Assembly: GCF_014646195.1 (NCBI RefSeq)
Contig: NZ_BMMZ01000001.1
Location: 682,001 to 746,000 of the forward strand
Reading direction: 5' to 3'
Origin: Microlunatus endophyticus
Lineage (GTDB): Bacteria > Actinomycetota > Actinomycetes > Propionibacteriales > Propionibacteriaceae
Length of the DNA: 64,000 bases
Below are positions 17,253 to 25,292 of this stretch, piece after piece. The position numbers and the translations under genes are program-made. The number at the start of each line of letters is the position of its first letter. The stretch's first letter is position 1. The notes under the pieces were generated by a model that saw only the letters and a list, made by a program, of their open reading frames with translations, was not told where the DNA came from and made no database searches.

Positions 17253-18722
17253 GTGATGGCGACTGTCGACCAGCTCGCCCATGCGGTCCTGTTCCCGTCG
17301 CTGGGGCGTGCCACCGTACCGCGCTGGATCAGCGAGCCGGTTGCGGCCGGGCTCGGCGGATTCGTGCTCTTCGGCCGGGAGGCCGTTTCCGCTGATCAGT
17401 TGCGCGCGCTCACCGCCCAGCTGCGCGAGCGGGCGCCGGGCATCCACCTTGCGGTCGACGAGGAGGGCGGAGACGTCAGCAGACTCGAGGCCACCGGGGT
17501 GATCAGCACCCCGGGCAACCTGGCGCTCGGACGGATCGACGATCTTGCGGTCACCCGGGACTGCGCGGTCCAGCTCGGACTGGCGCTGCGCGATCTCGGC
17601 GTCGACTGGGACTTCGCCCCGGCCGTCGACGTCGCTGTCAACCCCTTGACGCCCAACGGTGTCCGGTGCTTCGGCAGCGACCGGAAGCGGGTCGCCGAGC
17701 ACGCCGTCGCCTGGGTCGAGGGACTACAGTCGACCGGCGTCAGCGCCTGCGCCAAGCATTTTCCGGGACACGGGCTGAGTGGTACCGATGCTCATCTCGG
17801 CACCCCCAACCTCGAGCTGTCCCGGCATGAGCTGGTCGATCACTACCTGGACCCGTTCCGGGCCGTTGTTGCCGCCGGTGTCGACTCGATCATGGTCTCG
17901 CATCCGCAGGTCCCCGCCATCGACGAGTGGCCGGCGTCGATCAGCAGGCCGATCATCACCGGGCTGTTGCGGGACGAGCTCGGCTACGACGGCGTGGTGA
18001 TCACCGACGCGCTGGAGATGAAGGGCGTCGCCCGGATGGCCGACCTGGCCACCGCTGCCGTACGGGCCCTGCAGGCCGGCGCGGACGCGCTGTGCCTGGG
18101 CTCCTGGTCATTCGGCGACGACGTCCGCACCTGCGTCGAGGCGATCACCGCGGCGGTCGCCGCCGGTGACCTCGACCAGGATGCCCTGGAGCGCTCCGCC
18201 GAGCGGATCCGGCGAATCGGAGCCGGTCCGGTCACCGTCAGCGGTGCTGCCGATGTGACGACCGGCCCACGGTTGGCCAGGGAGGCGATCGAGGTCAACG
18301 GACGGCCGCAGCTGCGCGGCTCGGCGGTCCTGGTCGTACGCCTGGAGCCGGGCGTCTCGCCGGCCGCGGGGCGCGGCCACGGTGATGTCGAAGGGTTGCT
18401 GGCCCAGCGAGGTCAGACGGTCGAACGGGTCGCCGTGTCGGAGCAGACCTACAACGGCGACGGCATGATCCACGCGGCCATCGCGGAATTCCGCGAGGAG
18501 TACGGTGCCGACGGCGAGGTCGTCGTGCTGGTCCGCAGTCCGCACCGCTACGACTGGCAGCTGCGGGTGCTGGACCGGATCCTGCAGACCACTCCCGATG
18601 TGGTGGTGCTGGACATGGGCTTCGCGCACCGCGACTTCTCCGCCGCCCGCGCCTGGATCCGCACCTTCGGCGGCTCGGCGGCGTGTGCGACAGCGGCGAC
18701 CGAGATCCTGTTGCCGGTATGA
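17253..18722 (+). CDS. glycoside hydrolase family 3, NagZ-like beta-N-acetylhexosaminidase
   Basis: The 489-residue protein has a GH3 N-terminal barrel (about residues 5-330) with the NagZ signature KHFPGHG, then the catalytic Asp-His dyad in GTDAHLGTP, and the nucleophile region GVVITDALEMKGVA. A C-terminal domain of about 140 residues follows. No signal peptide is seen, so it should act in the cytoplasm, removing terminal GlcNAc from imported chito-oligomers or anhydro-muropeptides. The GTG at 17253 is followed directly by an ATG at 17256; either can follow the AAAGGGG ribosome site. Its stop overlaps the nagA start (ATGA). Neighbours strongly support amino-sugar catabolism. Confidence 0.88.
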   Translation: MMATVDQLAHAVLFPSLGRATVPRWISEPVAAGLGGFVLFGREAVSADQLRALTAQLRERAPGIHLAVDEEGGDVSRLEATGVISTPGNLALGRIDDLAVTRDCAVQLGLALRDLGVDWDFAPAVDVAVNPLTPNGVRCFGSDRKRVAEHAVAWVEGLQSTGVSACAKHFPGHGLSGTDAHLGTPNLELSRHELVDHYLDPFRAVVAAGVDSIMVSHPQVPAIDEWPASISRPIITGLLRDELGYDGVVITDALEMKGVARMADLATAAVRALQAGADALCLGSWSFGDDVRTCVEAITAAVAAGDLDQDALERSAERIRRIGAGPVTVSGAADVTTGPRLAREAIEVNGRPQLRGSAVLVVRLEPGVSPAAGRGHGDVEGLLAQRGQTVERVAVSEQTYNGDGMIHAAIAEFREEYGADGEVVVLVRSPHRYDWQLRVLDRILQTTPDVVVLDMGFAHRDFSAARAWIRTFGGSAACATAATEILLPV

Positions 18723-21700
18723 CCGCGAGGTCCGACGGTCCGATCACCTTTACCGGGGCCAGGATGGTGCTGCCCGACCGGCTGCAGCAGGGCTGGCTGA
18801 CGATCGACGGCGACCGGATCGTCGCGCTCGGACCGGGCACACCGCCTGGGCCCGGCGGCACGCACATCGATCTCGGCGGTCGCTATCTGGCGCCGGGGTT
18901 GGTCGACATCCATTGTCACGGCGCCGATGGTGCGGTGGTCTACTCCGGGTCCGATGATGATCTTGCCCGGGTCACGACATCGCACCTGCGCCGTGGGACG
19001 ACCTCGATGCTCGCATCGGTTGCCACGACTCCGGTTGACCGGATGATCGACGCCGCATCGACGATCGGCTCGGCGACCCGGGCTGGTCGGCTGCCGAATC
19101 TGGCCGGGGTGCATCTGGAGGGACCGTTCCTGTCGCCGGTCCGCCGAGGAGCCCAGCTCGAGTCGGCGCTGGCAGCGCCGGATCCGTCGCTGACCGGTCG
19201 GCTGCTGAACGCGGCGGGAGAGATCCCGATCATGATGACGATCGCACCGGAACTCGAGGGCGCGGTCATGATCATCGAGCAGTACGCGTCGCGGTGCCGG
19301 TTCGCGATCGGCCACACTGATGCGACCTTCGAGCAGACGATGGCCGCCGTCGGCGCCGGGGTGCGTCATGTCACCCACCTCTTCAACGGGATGATCCCGC
19401 TCGGCCACCGGAGCCCCGGCCCGATCACCGCGGCGCTGACGGATCCTCGGTTGAGCTACGAACTGATCGCCGACGGGCATCACATCGCGACCCCGGTCCT
19501 GCGGTTGGCGGCCGCGGTCGAGGGCGGCCGCCGGGCGGTGCTGGTCACCGATGCCTCGATCGCCGCCGGTCTCGGGGACGGCCACTACGCCTTCTCCGGC
19601 CGGGAGGTCGACGTGATCGATGGCGTCGTCCGCCGGTCCGGCACCGGCAGCCTGTCGGGGTCCACCGTGTTCTTGATCGACTGCGTCCGGACCATGATCA
19701 CCCGGGTCGGGGTCGGTGTGGCAGACGGATTCCGGATGGCCTCGCAGACCCCGGCGGCTGCGGCAGGACTGGCCGACCGCGGCAGTCTCGCCGTCGGCAA
19801 CCGCGCTGATCTGCTGGTCCTGACCGAAGAGTTTCCTTGCAGGAAACGTATTGCGGTGGCGTACGCCTCCCGCCGAGCAGCAACCCCTGAAGTCGAACCC
19901 GCGGCAAGGATGCCGGAGCCACAACCCCCAAGGAGTGCCATGAGTGACCAGAGCGGCGTGTCACGCCGGAATCTCTTCCAATTGGTCGGCCTGTCGTCGC
20001 TGGGCGCCGTCGGCGTCGGCGCGCTCGGGTCGGCCTGTGCACCGGCGACGCCGAAGAGTGCGCCGGGCAGTCACGGAGCTGCGGCCGCCGGCGGCGAGTT
20101 CCATGCCGGCACGCTGTATCTCCCACCCACGCAGGGCAATTACAACTGTGCCGGTCAACCCTTCGTGAAGGTGCCCAACGCGATCCTGTTCTCCGGCAAC
20201 TACGGCGATCTGGTGATGTTGCCCAGCGCCTTCTACCACTGGAAACAGCAGACCTGGGACCTCTATCTGATCGACTCCTACAAGCTGGATGACGCGACCA
20301 AGACCTACACCGTCACCATCAAGTCCGATCTGACCTGGAGTGACGGCAAACCGATCACCTCCCAGGACTACCTGACGACTTTCTGGTGCCAGTGGGTGCT
20401 GGGATCGCCGCTGTGGGAGTACATCGACAAGATCGCCGCTCCGGATGATCATACCTTCACCATGAGCATGAACCAGCCGGCGCCGGTCGTCGAGCGGTAT
20501 CTGCTGCACAGCAACATCATTCCGACCAGCCAGTACGGCGACATCGCCGAGCAGGCACGCAAATCCGCTGAGACGGGGGGAGCGTCGGCGAAGCCATCGG
20601 CCTCCCTGACCAACAAGCTGGTCGGGCTGCAGCCGGACGCCTACATCGCCAGCGGCCCCTTCAACATCGACTACAAGACCCTGAACAACACCCAGCTGAC
20701 GCTGGTCAAGAATGCCAAGGGGTACGCGGCCGATCGGGTCAAATTCGACAAGATCGTGATCTACAACGGCGAGACGCCCGCAGTCACGCCGCTGATGTTG
20801 AGCAAGACCATCGACTATGCGACCAACGGTTTCCCGGTGGCGTCGGCCAAACAGTTCGAGGCCATCGGCTACGAGATCCTCAAGCCGCCCACCTATTCGG
20901 GCCCGGCACTCTTCATGAACTACGGCGCGCAGCCGGAATTCAACGACGCCAGGGTCCGGCAGGCGCTGAACTACGTGATCGATCATGATCGCAACGGCGA
21001 TGCTGCGCTGGGATCGTCGGGCAAGGCGACCAAGTACTACACGGGATTCTCCGACTTCCTGGTGGACGGCTGGGTGGATCCGGCCGGCAAGTCCAAGCTC
21101 AACGGCTACGGCCACGACCCGGACAAGGCGGCAGCACTGCTGGAGAGCGCGGGATGGAAGCGCTCCGGTAAGAAGTGGCGGCTGCCGAACGGCAAGCCGG
21201 CCACCTACGAGTTGCTGTTCCCCTCCGACTACGCCGACTGGAGCGGTGCGGCCAAGGATCTCGGCGAGCAGTTCGGCGGCTTCGGCATCCCGATCACCCT
21301 GCGCGGTGTGGTCTCCACTCAGCAGCCGACCAGCATCTACAAGGGCCAATTCCAGCTGGCCATCCAGTCCTGGGGCAACTCGGCCCAGCCGTATCCGTAC
21401 TTCTCCTTCGTCGCGGCATTCCTGAACTACAACTACACGATGGCGCAGAGCAACGGCGGCAAGGGCATGAACTACGCCCTGAAACGTACGGTGAGCGGCT
21501 TCGGCACCGTGGACATCCAGAAGTTGATCAACGCCACCGGCAGCGGCATCGACCAGAAGGTGCTGATCGCCAACACCACCAAGCTCGCGCAGATCTTCAA
21601 CGCCGATCTGCCGATCATCCCGCTCTTCGAGCGACTGGGGAATTCGCCGGCGCTCAACGGTGTCCGGGTCAAGAACTTCCCGACCAACGACGATCCGCTG

Positions 21701-21778
21701 ATCCAGGACTCGCTCTACGCCGACAACGTGGTGATCTTGTCGATGCTCAGCGGGCAGCTGGAGCCGGTGGCCAAATAG
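18719..21778 (+). CDS. nagA: N-acetylglucosamine-6-phosphate deacetylase, reading frame open into the next gene
   Basis: From the ATG at 18719 (ATGA overlap with the GH3 stop) the first 370-400 residues are NagA. The metal site GLVDIHCHGADG, GVHLEGPFLSP, AIGHTDATFEQ, HLFNGM and the catalytic Asp in LVTDASIAAG are all present. NagA removes acetate from GlcNAc-6-P in the cytoplasm. The domain should end near 19830-19860 (NRADLLVLTEE). No stop codon follows. The frame continues through a Pro/Arg-rich stretch into the complete binding-protein gene at 19940, giving a potential 1019-residue fusion with a Tat signal in the middle. A lost stop, a sequencing indel or true read-through are all possible. 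A functional export signal inside a cytoplasmic enzyme would make little sense. Confidence 0.8.
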   Translation: MTARSDGPITFTGARMVLPDRLQQGWLTIDGDRIVALGPGTPPGPGGTHIDLGGRYLAPGLVDIHCHGADGAVVYSGSDDDLARVTTSHLRRGTTSMLASVATTPVDRMIDAASTIGSATRAGRLPNLAGVHLEGPFLSPVRRGAQLESALAAPDPSLTGRLLNAAGEIPIMMTIAPELEGAVMIIEQYASRCRFAIGHTDATFEQTMAAVGAGVRHVTHLFNGMIPLGHRSPGPITAALTDPRLSYELIADGHHIATPVLRLAAAVEGGRRAVLVTDASIAAGLGDGHYAFSGREVDVIDGVVRRSGTGSLSGSTVFLIDCVRTMITRVGVGVADGFRMASQTPAAAAGLADRGSLAVGNRADLLVLTEEFPCRKRIAVAYASRRAATPEVEPAARMPEPQPPRSAMSDQSGVSRRNLFQLVGLSSLGAVGVGALGSACAPATPKSAPGSHGAAAAGGEFHAGTLYLPPTQGNYNCAGQPFVKVPNAILFSGNYGDLVMLPSAFYHWKQQTWDLYLIDSYKLDDATKTYTVTIKSDLTWSDGKPITSQDYLTTFWCQWVLGSPLWEYIDKIAAPDDHTFTMSMNQPAPVVERYLLHSNIIPTSQYGDIAEQARKSAETGGASAKPSASLTNKLVGLQPDAYIASGPFNIDYKTLNNTQLTLVKNAKGYAADRVKFDKIVIYNGETPAVTPLMLSKTIDYATNGFPVASAKQFEAIGYEILKPPTYSGPALFMNYGAQPEFNDARVRQALNYVIDHDRNGDAALGSSGKATKYYTGFSDFLVDGWVDPAGKSKLNGYGHDPDKAAALLESAGWKRSGKKWRLPNGKPATYELLFPSDYADWSGAAKDLGEQFGGFGIPITLRGVVSTQQPTSIYKGQFQLAIQSWGNSAQPYPYFSFVAAFLNYNYTMAQSNGGKGMNYALKRTVSGFGTVDIQKLINATGSGIDQKVLIANTTKLAQIFNADLPIIPLFERLGNSPALNGVRVKNFPTNDDPLIQDSLYADNVVILSMLSGQLEPVAK
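19831..19847. promoter_or_regulatory. perfect short inverted repeat upstream of the second binding-protein gene
   Basis: GTTTCCT-TGC-AGGAAAC is a perfect 7-bp dyad with a 3-bp centre. It lies about 93 bp before the ATG at 19940, within the 3' end of the NagA-coding region. TTTCCT/AGGAAA arms are in keeping with operators described for ROK regulators, so it may be the binding site of the protein encoded at 16049. That link is inference. Confidence 0.35.
19940..21778 (+). CDS. ABC substrate-binding lipoprotein, SBP_bac_5 family (copy 2)
   Basis: The 612-residue protein starts at the internal ATG at 19940, preceded by AAGGAG at 19930-19935. It has its own Tat-type signal (GVSRRNLFQLVGLSSLG) and lipobox GSACAP, so independent translation is likely even though the upstream nagA frame runs into it. 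The mature part follows copy 1 along its whole length, with KSDLTWSDGKPITSQDYLTT, SDYADWSGAAKDL and LADLPIIPLFER-type segments. Two paralogous receptors feeding one permease would broaden the range of substrates, for instance different oligomer lengths or peptide-bearing forms. No second permease set is present here. The gene ends the module; parC is convergent 13 bp downstream. Confidence 0.88.
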   Translation: MSDQSGVSRRNLFQLVGLSSLGAVGVGALGSACAPATPKSAPGSHGAAAAGGEFHAGTLYLPPTQGNYNCAGQPFVKVPNAILFSGNYGDLVMLPSAFYHWKQQTWDLYLIDSYKLDDATKTYTVTIKSDLTWSDGKPITSQDYLTTFWCQWVLGSPLWEYIDKIAAPDDHTFTMSMNQPAPVVERYLLHSNIIPTSQYGDIAEQARKSAETGGASAKPSASLTNKLVGLQPDAYIASGPFNIDYKTLNNTQLTLVKNAKGYAADRVKFDKIVIYNGETPAVTPLMLSKTIDYATNGFPVASAKQFEAIGYEILKPPTYSGPALFMNYGAQPEFNDARVRQALNYVIDHDRNGDAALGSSGKATKYYTGFSDFLVDGWVDPAGKSKLNGYGHDPDKAAALLESAGWKRSGKKWRLPNGKPATYELLFPSDYADWSGAAKDLGEQFGGFGIPITLRGVVSTQQPTSIYKGQFQLAIQSWGNSAQPYPYFSFVAAFLNYNYTMAQSNGGKGMNYALKRTVSGFGTVDIQKLINATGSGIDQKVLIANTTKLAQIFNADLPIIPLFERLGNSPALNGVRVKNFPTNDDPLIQDSLYADNVVILSMLSGQLEPVAK

Positions 21779-21791
21779 CGGTCTCCATCGC

Positions 21792-24248
21792 TCACTGGGC
21801 CAGCAGCCTGGTCCCGGCCGCCACGATCGGCTGTGCGGCCGGGGTGCCGGAGCCGTCCCGACGTCCGTCGGCCGCCGGCAGATCGATCGGTGCACCACTG
21901 TCGGCGGCGGCAACCGCCGGTACCGGTCCGGCCCAGGCGAACAGCAACGTATCCTCGCCCTTCAGGAACCGATGGCACCGTACGCCGCCGGTCGCGCGGC
22001 CTTTGCCCGGATACTGGTCGAAGGGCGTGACCTTGATCGTCCCGGCGTCGGTGCCGGGCAGCGCATCGCTGCTGCCGGCGACGGTGACCACGATCGCATC
22101 GGTGTCGGGGCGGAAGGCGCCGAAGAAGGCCACCCGGCGGCCGGCCGAGAGCTTGATCCCGGCGATACCGCCCCCGGACCGACCCTGGGGGCGTACCGAG
22201 GATGCGGGGAAGTGCAGCAACTGGGCGTCGTCGGAGATGAACGCCAGCTCGGCGTTGTCGTCGGCCAGCTCCAGCGCACCGACCACCTGGTCCCCGTCGT
22301 CGAGCCGCATGATGTCCCAGACGTCGCGGTTGAGGGTCTCCGGATTGACCCGCTTGACGATGCCGTTGCGGGTGCCCAGTGCGATGGTCGTGGCCTCGTC
22401 GCCGAGCCGGACGAGAGCCAGGATCCGCTCGCCGGGCTCGGCGGCCGCGATCAGCTCGGCGACGTGGGCGCCGCCCTGCAGGTTGGGAGCATTGGCAGTC
22501 ACCGGCACGGTCGGCAGATCCAGTGCGTTGCCACGGATCAGCCGGCCGGAACTGGTGATCAGGCCGTACTCACCGCGGGCCGTGGTCCGGACCGCGGAGA
22601 TGATCACGTCGTGGTTGCTCCTGCCCCCCTCGGTCGGTAGCGGTTCGGCATTCTCGGTCCGGGCCAGCAGCCCGGCCGAGGACAGCAGCACCCAGCACGG
22701 GTCATCGGGCACCTCGAGCGGGGCCGCGTTGGCGGTCGTGGTGACACCGCTGGAGGACAGCAGGATCGTCCGCCGCGGGGTGCCGAACTGCTTGGCGACC
22801 TCGGCCAGCTCATTGCCGACCAGGGTCCGCAACAGCTCGTCGCTCTCGATGATCTCGGTCAGCTCGGCGATCGTGTTCTGCAGCTCGTCGCGCTCGGACT
22901 CCAATTCGATCTTGGAGTACTTGGTCAGCCGACGAAGCTGCATGTCCAGGATGAAGTTGGCCTGGGTCTCGGTCAGGTCGAAGGCCTCGATGAGGCGCGC
23001 CCGGGCAGCCGCGGCGTCGTCCGAACCGCGGATGATCGCGATCACGTCGTCGATGTCGACGATCGCGATCAACAGGCCCTCGACCAGGTGCAGCCGGTCG
23101 GCCGCCTTGTCCCGGTCGAAGGTGGTACGCCGCAGTGTCACCTCCAGCCGATGCTTGAGGTAGACCTCCAGCATCTCCTTCAGGGGAAGGGTTCTCGGCT
23201 GTTCCTCGACCAACGCGACGGCGTTGATCGCGAACGAGTCCTCGAGCTTGGTCAGCCGATAGAGCTGCTCCAGCAGGGCATCGGGGTTGAAGCCGTTCTT
23301 GACCTCGATCACCAGCCGGGTGCCATTGGCCAGATCGGTCAGATCCTTCAGGTCGGCGATGCCCTGCAGCTTCTTGGCGCCCACCTGCGTCTTGATCTGC
23401 TCGATGATCTTCTCCGGACCGACGTTGTAGGGCAGCTCGGTGATCACGATGCCCTTGCGGCGCGGGGTGACCTGCTCGACCCGGGCGGTGGCTCTGATCT
23501 TGAAGGAACCCTTGCCGGTCTCGTACGCCTCCCGGATGCCGTCCAGGCCGATGATCTTGCCACCGGTCGGCAGGTCAGGGCCAGGGATGAAGCGCATCAA
23601 AGTGTCGAGGGTCGCGTTGGGATGCTTGAGCAGGTGCCGCAATGCCTGGACGACCTCGACCAGGTTGTGCGGGGCGCAGTTGGTCGCCATCCCGACCGCG
23701 ATGCCGTTCGTGCCGTTGACGAGCAGATTCGGGATCGCCGACGGCAGCACGATCGGCTCGGTCTCCTTGCCGTCGTAGTTGCTCTTGAAGTCGACGGTGT
23801 CCTTGTCCAGCCCGTCGGTCATCGCCATCGCCGGTGACGCCATCCGGCACTCGGTGTAACGCATGGCCGCCGGGCCCGCGTCCAGCGAGCCGAAGTTGCC
23901 GTGCCCGTCGACCATCGGCAACCGCATCACCCACGGTTGGGCCATCCGGACCAGCGCGTCGTAGATCGCGCCGTCGCCGTGCGGGTGCAACACGCCCATC
24001 ACCTGGCCGACGACCCGGGCGCATTTCACGTGTGGACGGTCGGGATAGATCCGCATGTCCCGCATCGAGTAGAGGATCCGCCGCTGCACGGGTTTGAGGC
24101 CGTCCCGGGCATCCGGCAGCGCCCGGGCGTAGATCACCGAATAGGCGTACTCGAGGAAGCTGGTCTCCATCTCCGAGGAGACGTCGATGTCGACGATCCG
24201 CTCGGCGAAGTCGTCGGGCGGTGGTGTCTGGGACTTGCGGGCAGGCAT
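21792..24248 (-). CDS. parC: type IIA DNA topoisomerase subunit A (topoisomerase IV ParC)
   Basis: The 818-residue protein is the cleavage-ligation subunit. The winged-helix region has the active-site Tyr131 in AAMRYTECRM, with the PHGDGAIYDALVRMAQPW helix just before it. The tower and coiled-coil domains follow, and the C-terminal beta-pinwheel has several degenerate repeats (about residues 510-800). The position equivalent to E. coli GyrA Ser83 is Gly93, while the acidic residue (Asp97) is kept. It is paired with parE at 6327, from which it is separated by the amino-sugar module. The ATG at 24248 is preceded by GAGGAG about 13 bases upstream. The ParC rather than GyrA identity is inferred from linkage. 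Confidence 0.92.
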   Translation of the reverse strand: MPARKSQTPPPDDFAERIVDIDVSSEMETSFLEYAYSVIYARALPDARDGLKPVQRRILYSMRDMRIYPDRPHVKCARVVGQVMGVLHPHGDGAIYDALVRMAQPWVMRLPMVDGHGNFGSLDAGPAAMRYTECRMASPAMAMTDGLDKDTVDFKSNYDGKETEPIVLPSAIPNLLVNGTNGIAVGMATNCAPHNLVEVVQALRHLLKHPNATLDTLMRFIPGPDLPTGGKIIGLDGIREAYETGKGSFKIRATARVEQVTPRRKGIVITELPYNVGPEKIIEQIKTQVGAKKLQGIADLKDLTDLANGTRLVIEVKNGFNPDALLEQLYRLTKLEDSFAINAVALVEEQPRTLPLKEMLEVYLKHRLEVTLRRTTFDRDKAADRLHLVEGLLIAIVDIDDVIAIIRGSDDAAAARARLIEAFDLTETQANFILDMQLRRLTKYSKIELESERDELQNTIAELTEIIESDELLRTLVGNELAEVAKQFGTPRRTILLSSSGVTTTANAAPLEVPDDPCWVLLSSAGLLARTENAEPLPTEGGRSNHDVIISAVRTTARGEYGLITSSGRLIRGNALDLPTVPVTANAPNLQGGAHVAELIAAAEPGERILALVRLGDEATTIALGTRNGIVKRVNPETLNRDVWDIMRLDDGDQVVGALELADDNAELAFISDDAQLLHFPASSVRPQGRSGGGIAGIKLSAGRRVAFFGAFRPDTDAIVVTVAGSSDALPGTDAGTIKVTPFDQYPGKGRATGGVRCHRFLKGEDTLLFAWAGPVPAVAAADSGAPIDLPAADGRRDGSGTPAAQPIVAAGTRLLAQ

Positions 24249-24383
24249 CGTGGGTCGGTGACTCCTCAGTTCTGGGGCTTGGGAGATTGTCTCTCAGGCG
24301 GCCAACAATCGCTGTGATGGCTCGCCGAGAGGTCACCGAGCCCGCGACGCGCCGCAGGAATCAGGGACTTTGTGACCCCTCGG

Positions 24384-25268
24384 CTATTTGATGCGCTTGG
24401 CGACCAGCTTGCGGAGCCGGCGGCGGTGGTCGGCCTCGGCGGCGTACAACACCCCGAAGGTGAAGCCGTTGCGGCCGGGGATACCGCCGAGATCGCGCAG
24501 GAAGACCGAGGCCAGCCGGCTGTCCTGGTAATCGCCGAGCAGGTCCTGCAGGTCCTTGCGGTCGGCCACCACCTTGTCGGCGGCCTGACCGAGCACCGGG
24601 ACAGCCGCCTCGGCCGCGTACCGGTGCCGCTTGCCCGCCTTGCGCGCTGAATGGATCAGCTCGTCGGCCTCCTCGTCGTGGGCGGCGACGGCGGCCATGG
24701 CCCGGCGCAACCGCTTGGCCAGCGTGTGGTCGGCCTTCCGGACGTACTTCTTGATCTTGGCAGCGGGCTTGTCGGCCGGCGGGGCCCACGGCGGGCGGCT
24801 CTTCCAACCGTGCAGCTGCGCAGTGAGGTCGGCGTAGCGCTCGCTGTGGGTGGCATCGCGGAGCCCGGCGATCGCGATCTGACGCCGGTAATCGATCTGC
24901 TGCGCCAACTCCGCCCTCGGATCGTGCAGCACCAGATCCTCGTCCAACTCGTCCAGGGCGGCACCGATCCGCGCGGCCAGCACGTCGAGGTCGCGGATGC
25001 CGCCCAGCGCCAGCCCGTACCAGCGCGCGTCATCGGACAGTCGTCCGGCCTCGGGAACCGAGAAGACGTCGGCGAAGACCCGGGTCACGCTCCGCAACCG
25101 ACGACAGGCGACGCGGGCATCGTGCACCTGGTCGTCGTCGATCTGGGGCGCCGCCGACTCCAGGACCTTCTCCAGTTCGGCGTTGATCGACAGCACCACC
25201 TCGCACTGGACGGCGATGTAGCGGCCCAGGACGTCGGCCAGGGTGCTCTCGGACTCGATCTTGCTCAC
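24384..25268 (-). CDS. CHAD domain protein
   Basis: The 294-residue all-helical protein carries two halves of the CHAD fold with conserved His/Arg/Lys patches: VHDARVACRRLRSVTRVF (about residues 47-64) and HSARKAGKRHRYAAE (about 200-215). CHAD domains bind inorganic polyphosphate through this basic channel. No CYTH triphosphatase domain is attached. That fits a polyphosphate-associated role in a polyphosphate-accumulating lineage, though this is inference. The start is the GTG at 25268 behind GGGGGA. It sits between the acyl-CoA synthetase gene and parC, all on the minus strand, with a 24-bp gap to the former. Confidence 0.88.
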   Translation of the reverse strand: MSKIESESTLADVLGRYIAVQCEVVLSINAELEKVLESAAPQIDDDQVHDARVACRRLRSVTRVFADVFSVPEAGRLSDDARWYGLALGGIRDLDVLAARIGAALDELDEDLVLHDPRAELAQQIDYRRQIAIAGLRDATHSERYADLTAQLHGWKSRPPWAPPADKPAAKIKKYVRKADHTLAKRLRRAMAAVAAHDEEADELIHSARKAGKRHRYAAEAAVPVLGQAADKVVADRKDLQDLLGDYQDSRLASVFLRDLGGIPGRNGFTFGVLYAAEADHRRRLRKLVAKRIK

Positions 25269-25292
25269 CTGATGTCCCCCGTCGGTCGTGGG

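Noticed and set aside
19961..23163. Long frames opposite the second receptor and parC (minus 19961-21913 and plus 21175-23163)
   Set aside because: Both run antisense to or out of frame with well-supported genes and show biased composition only.
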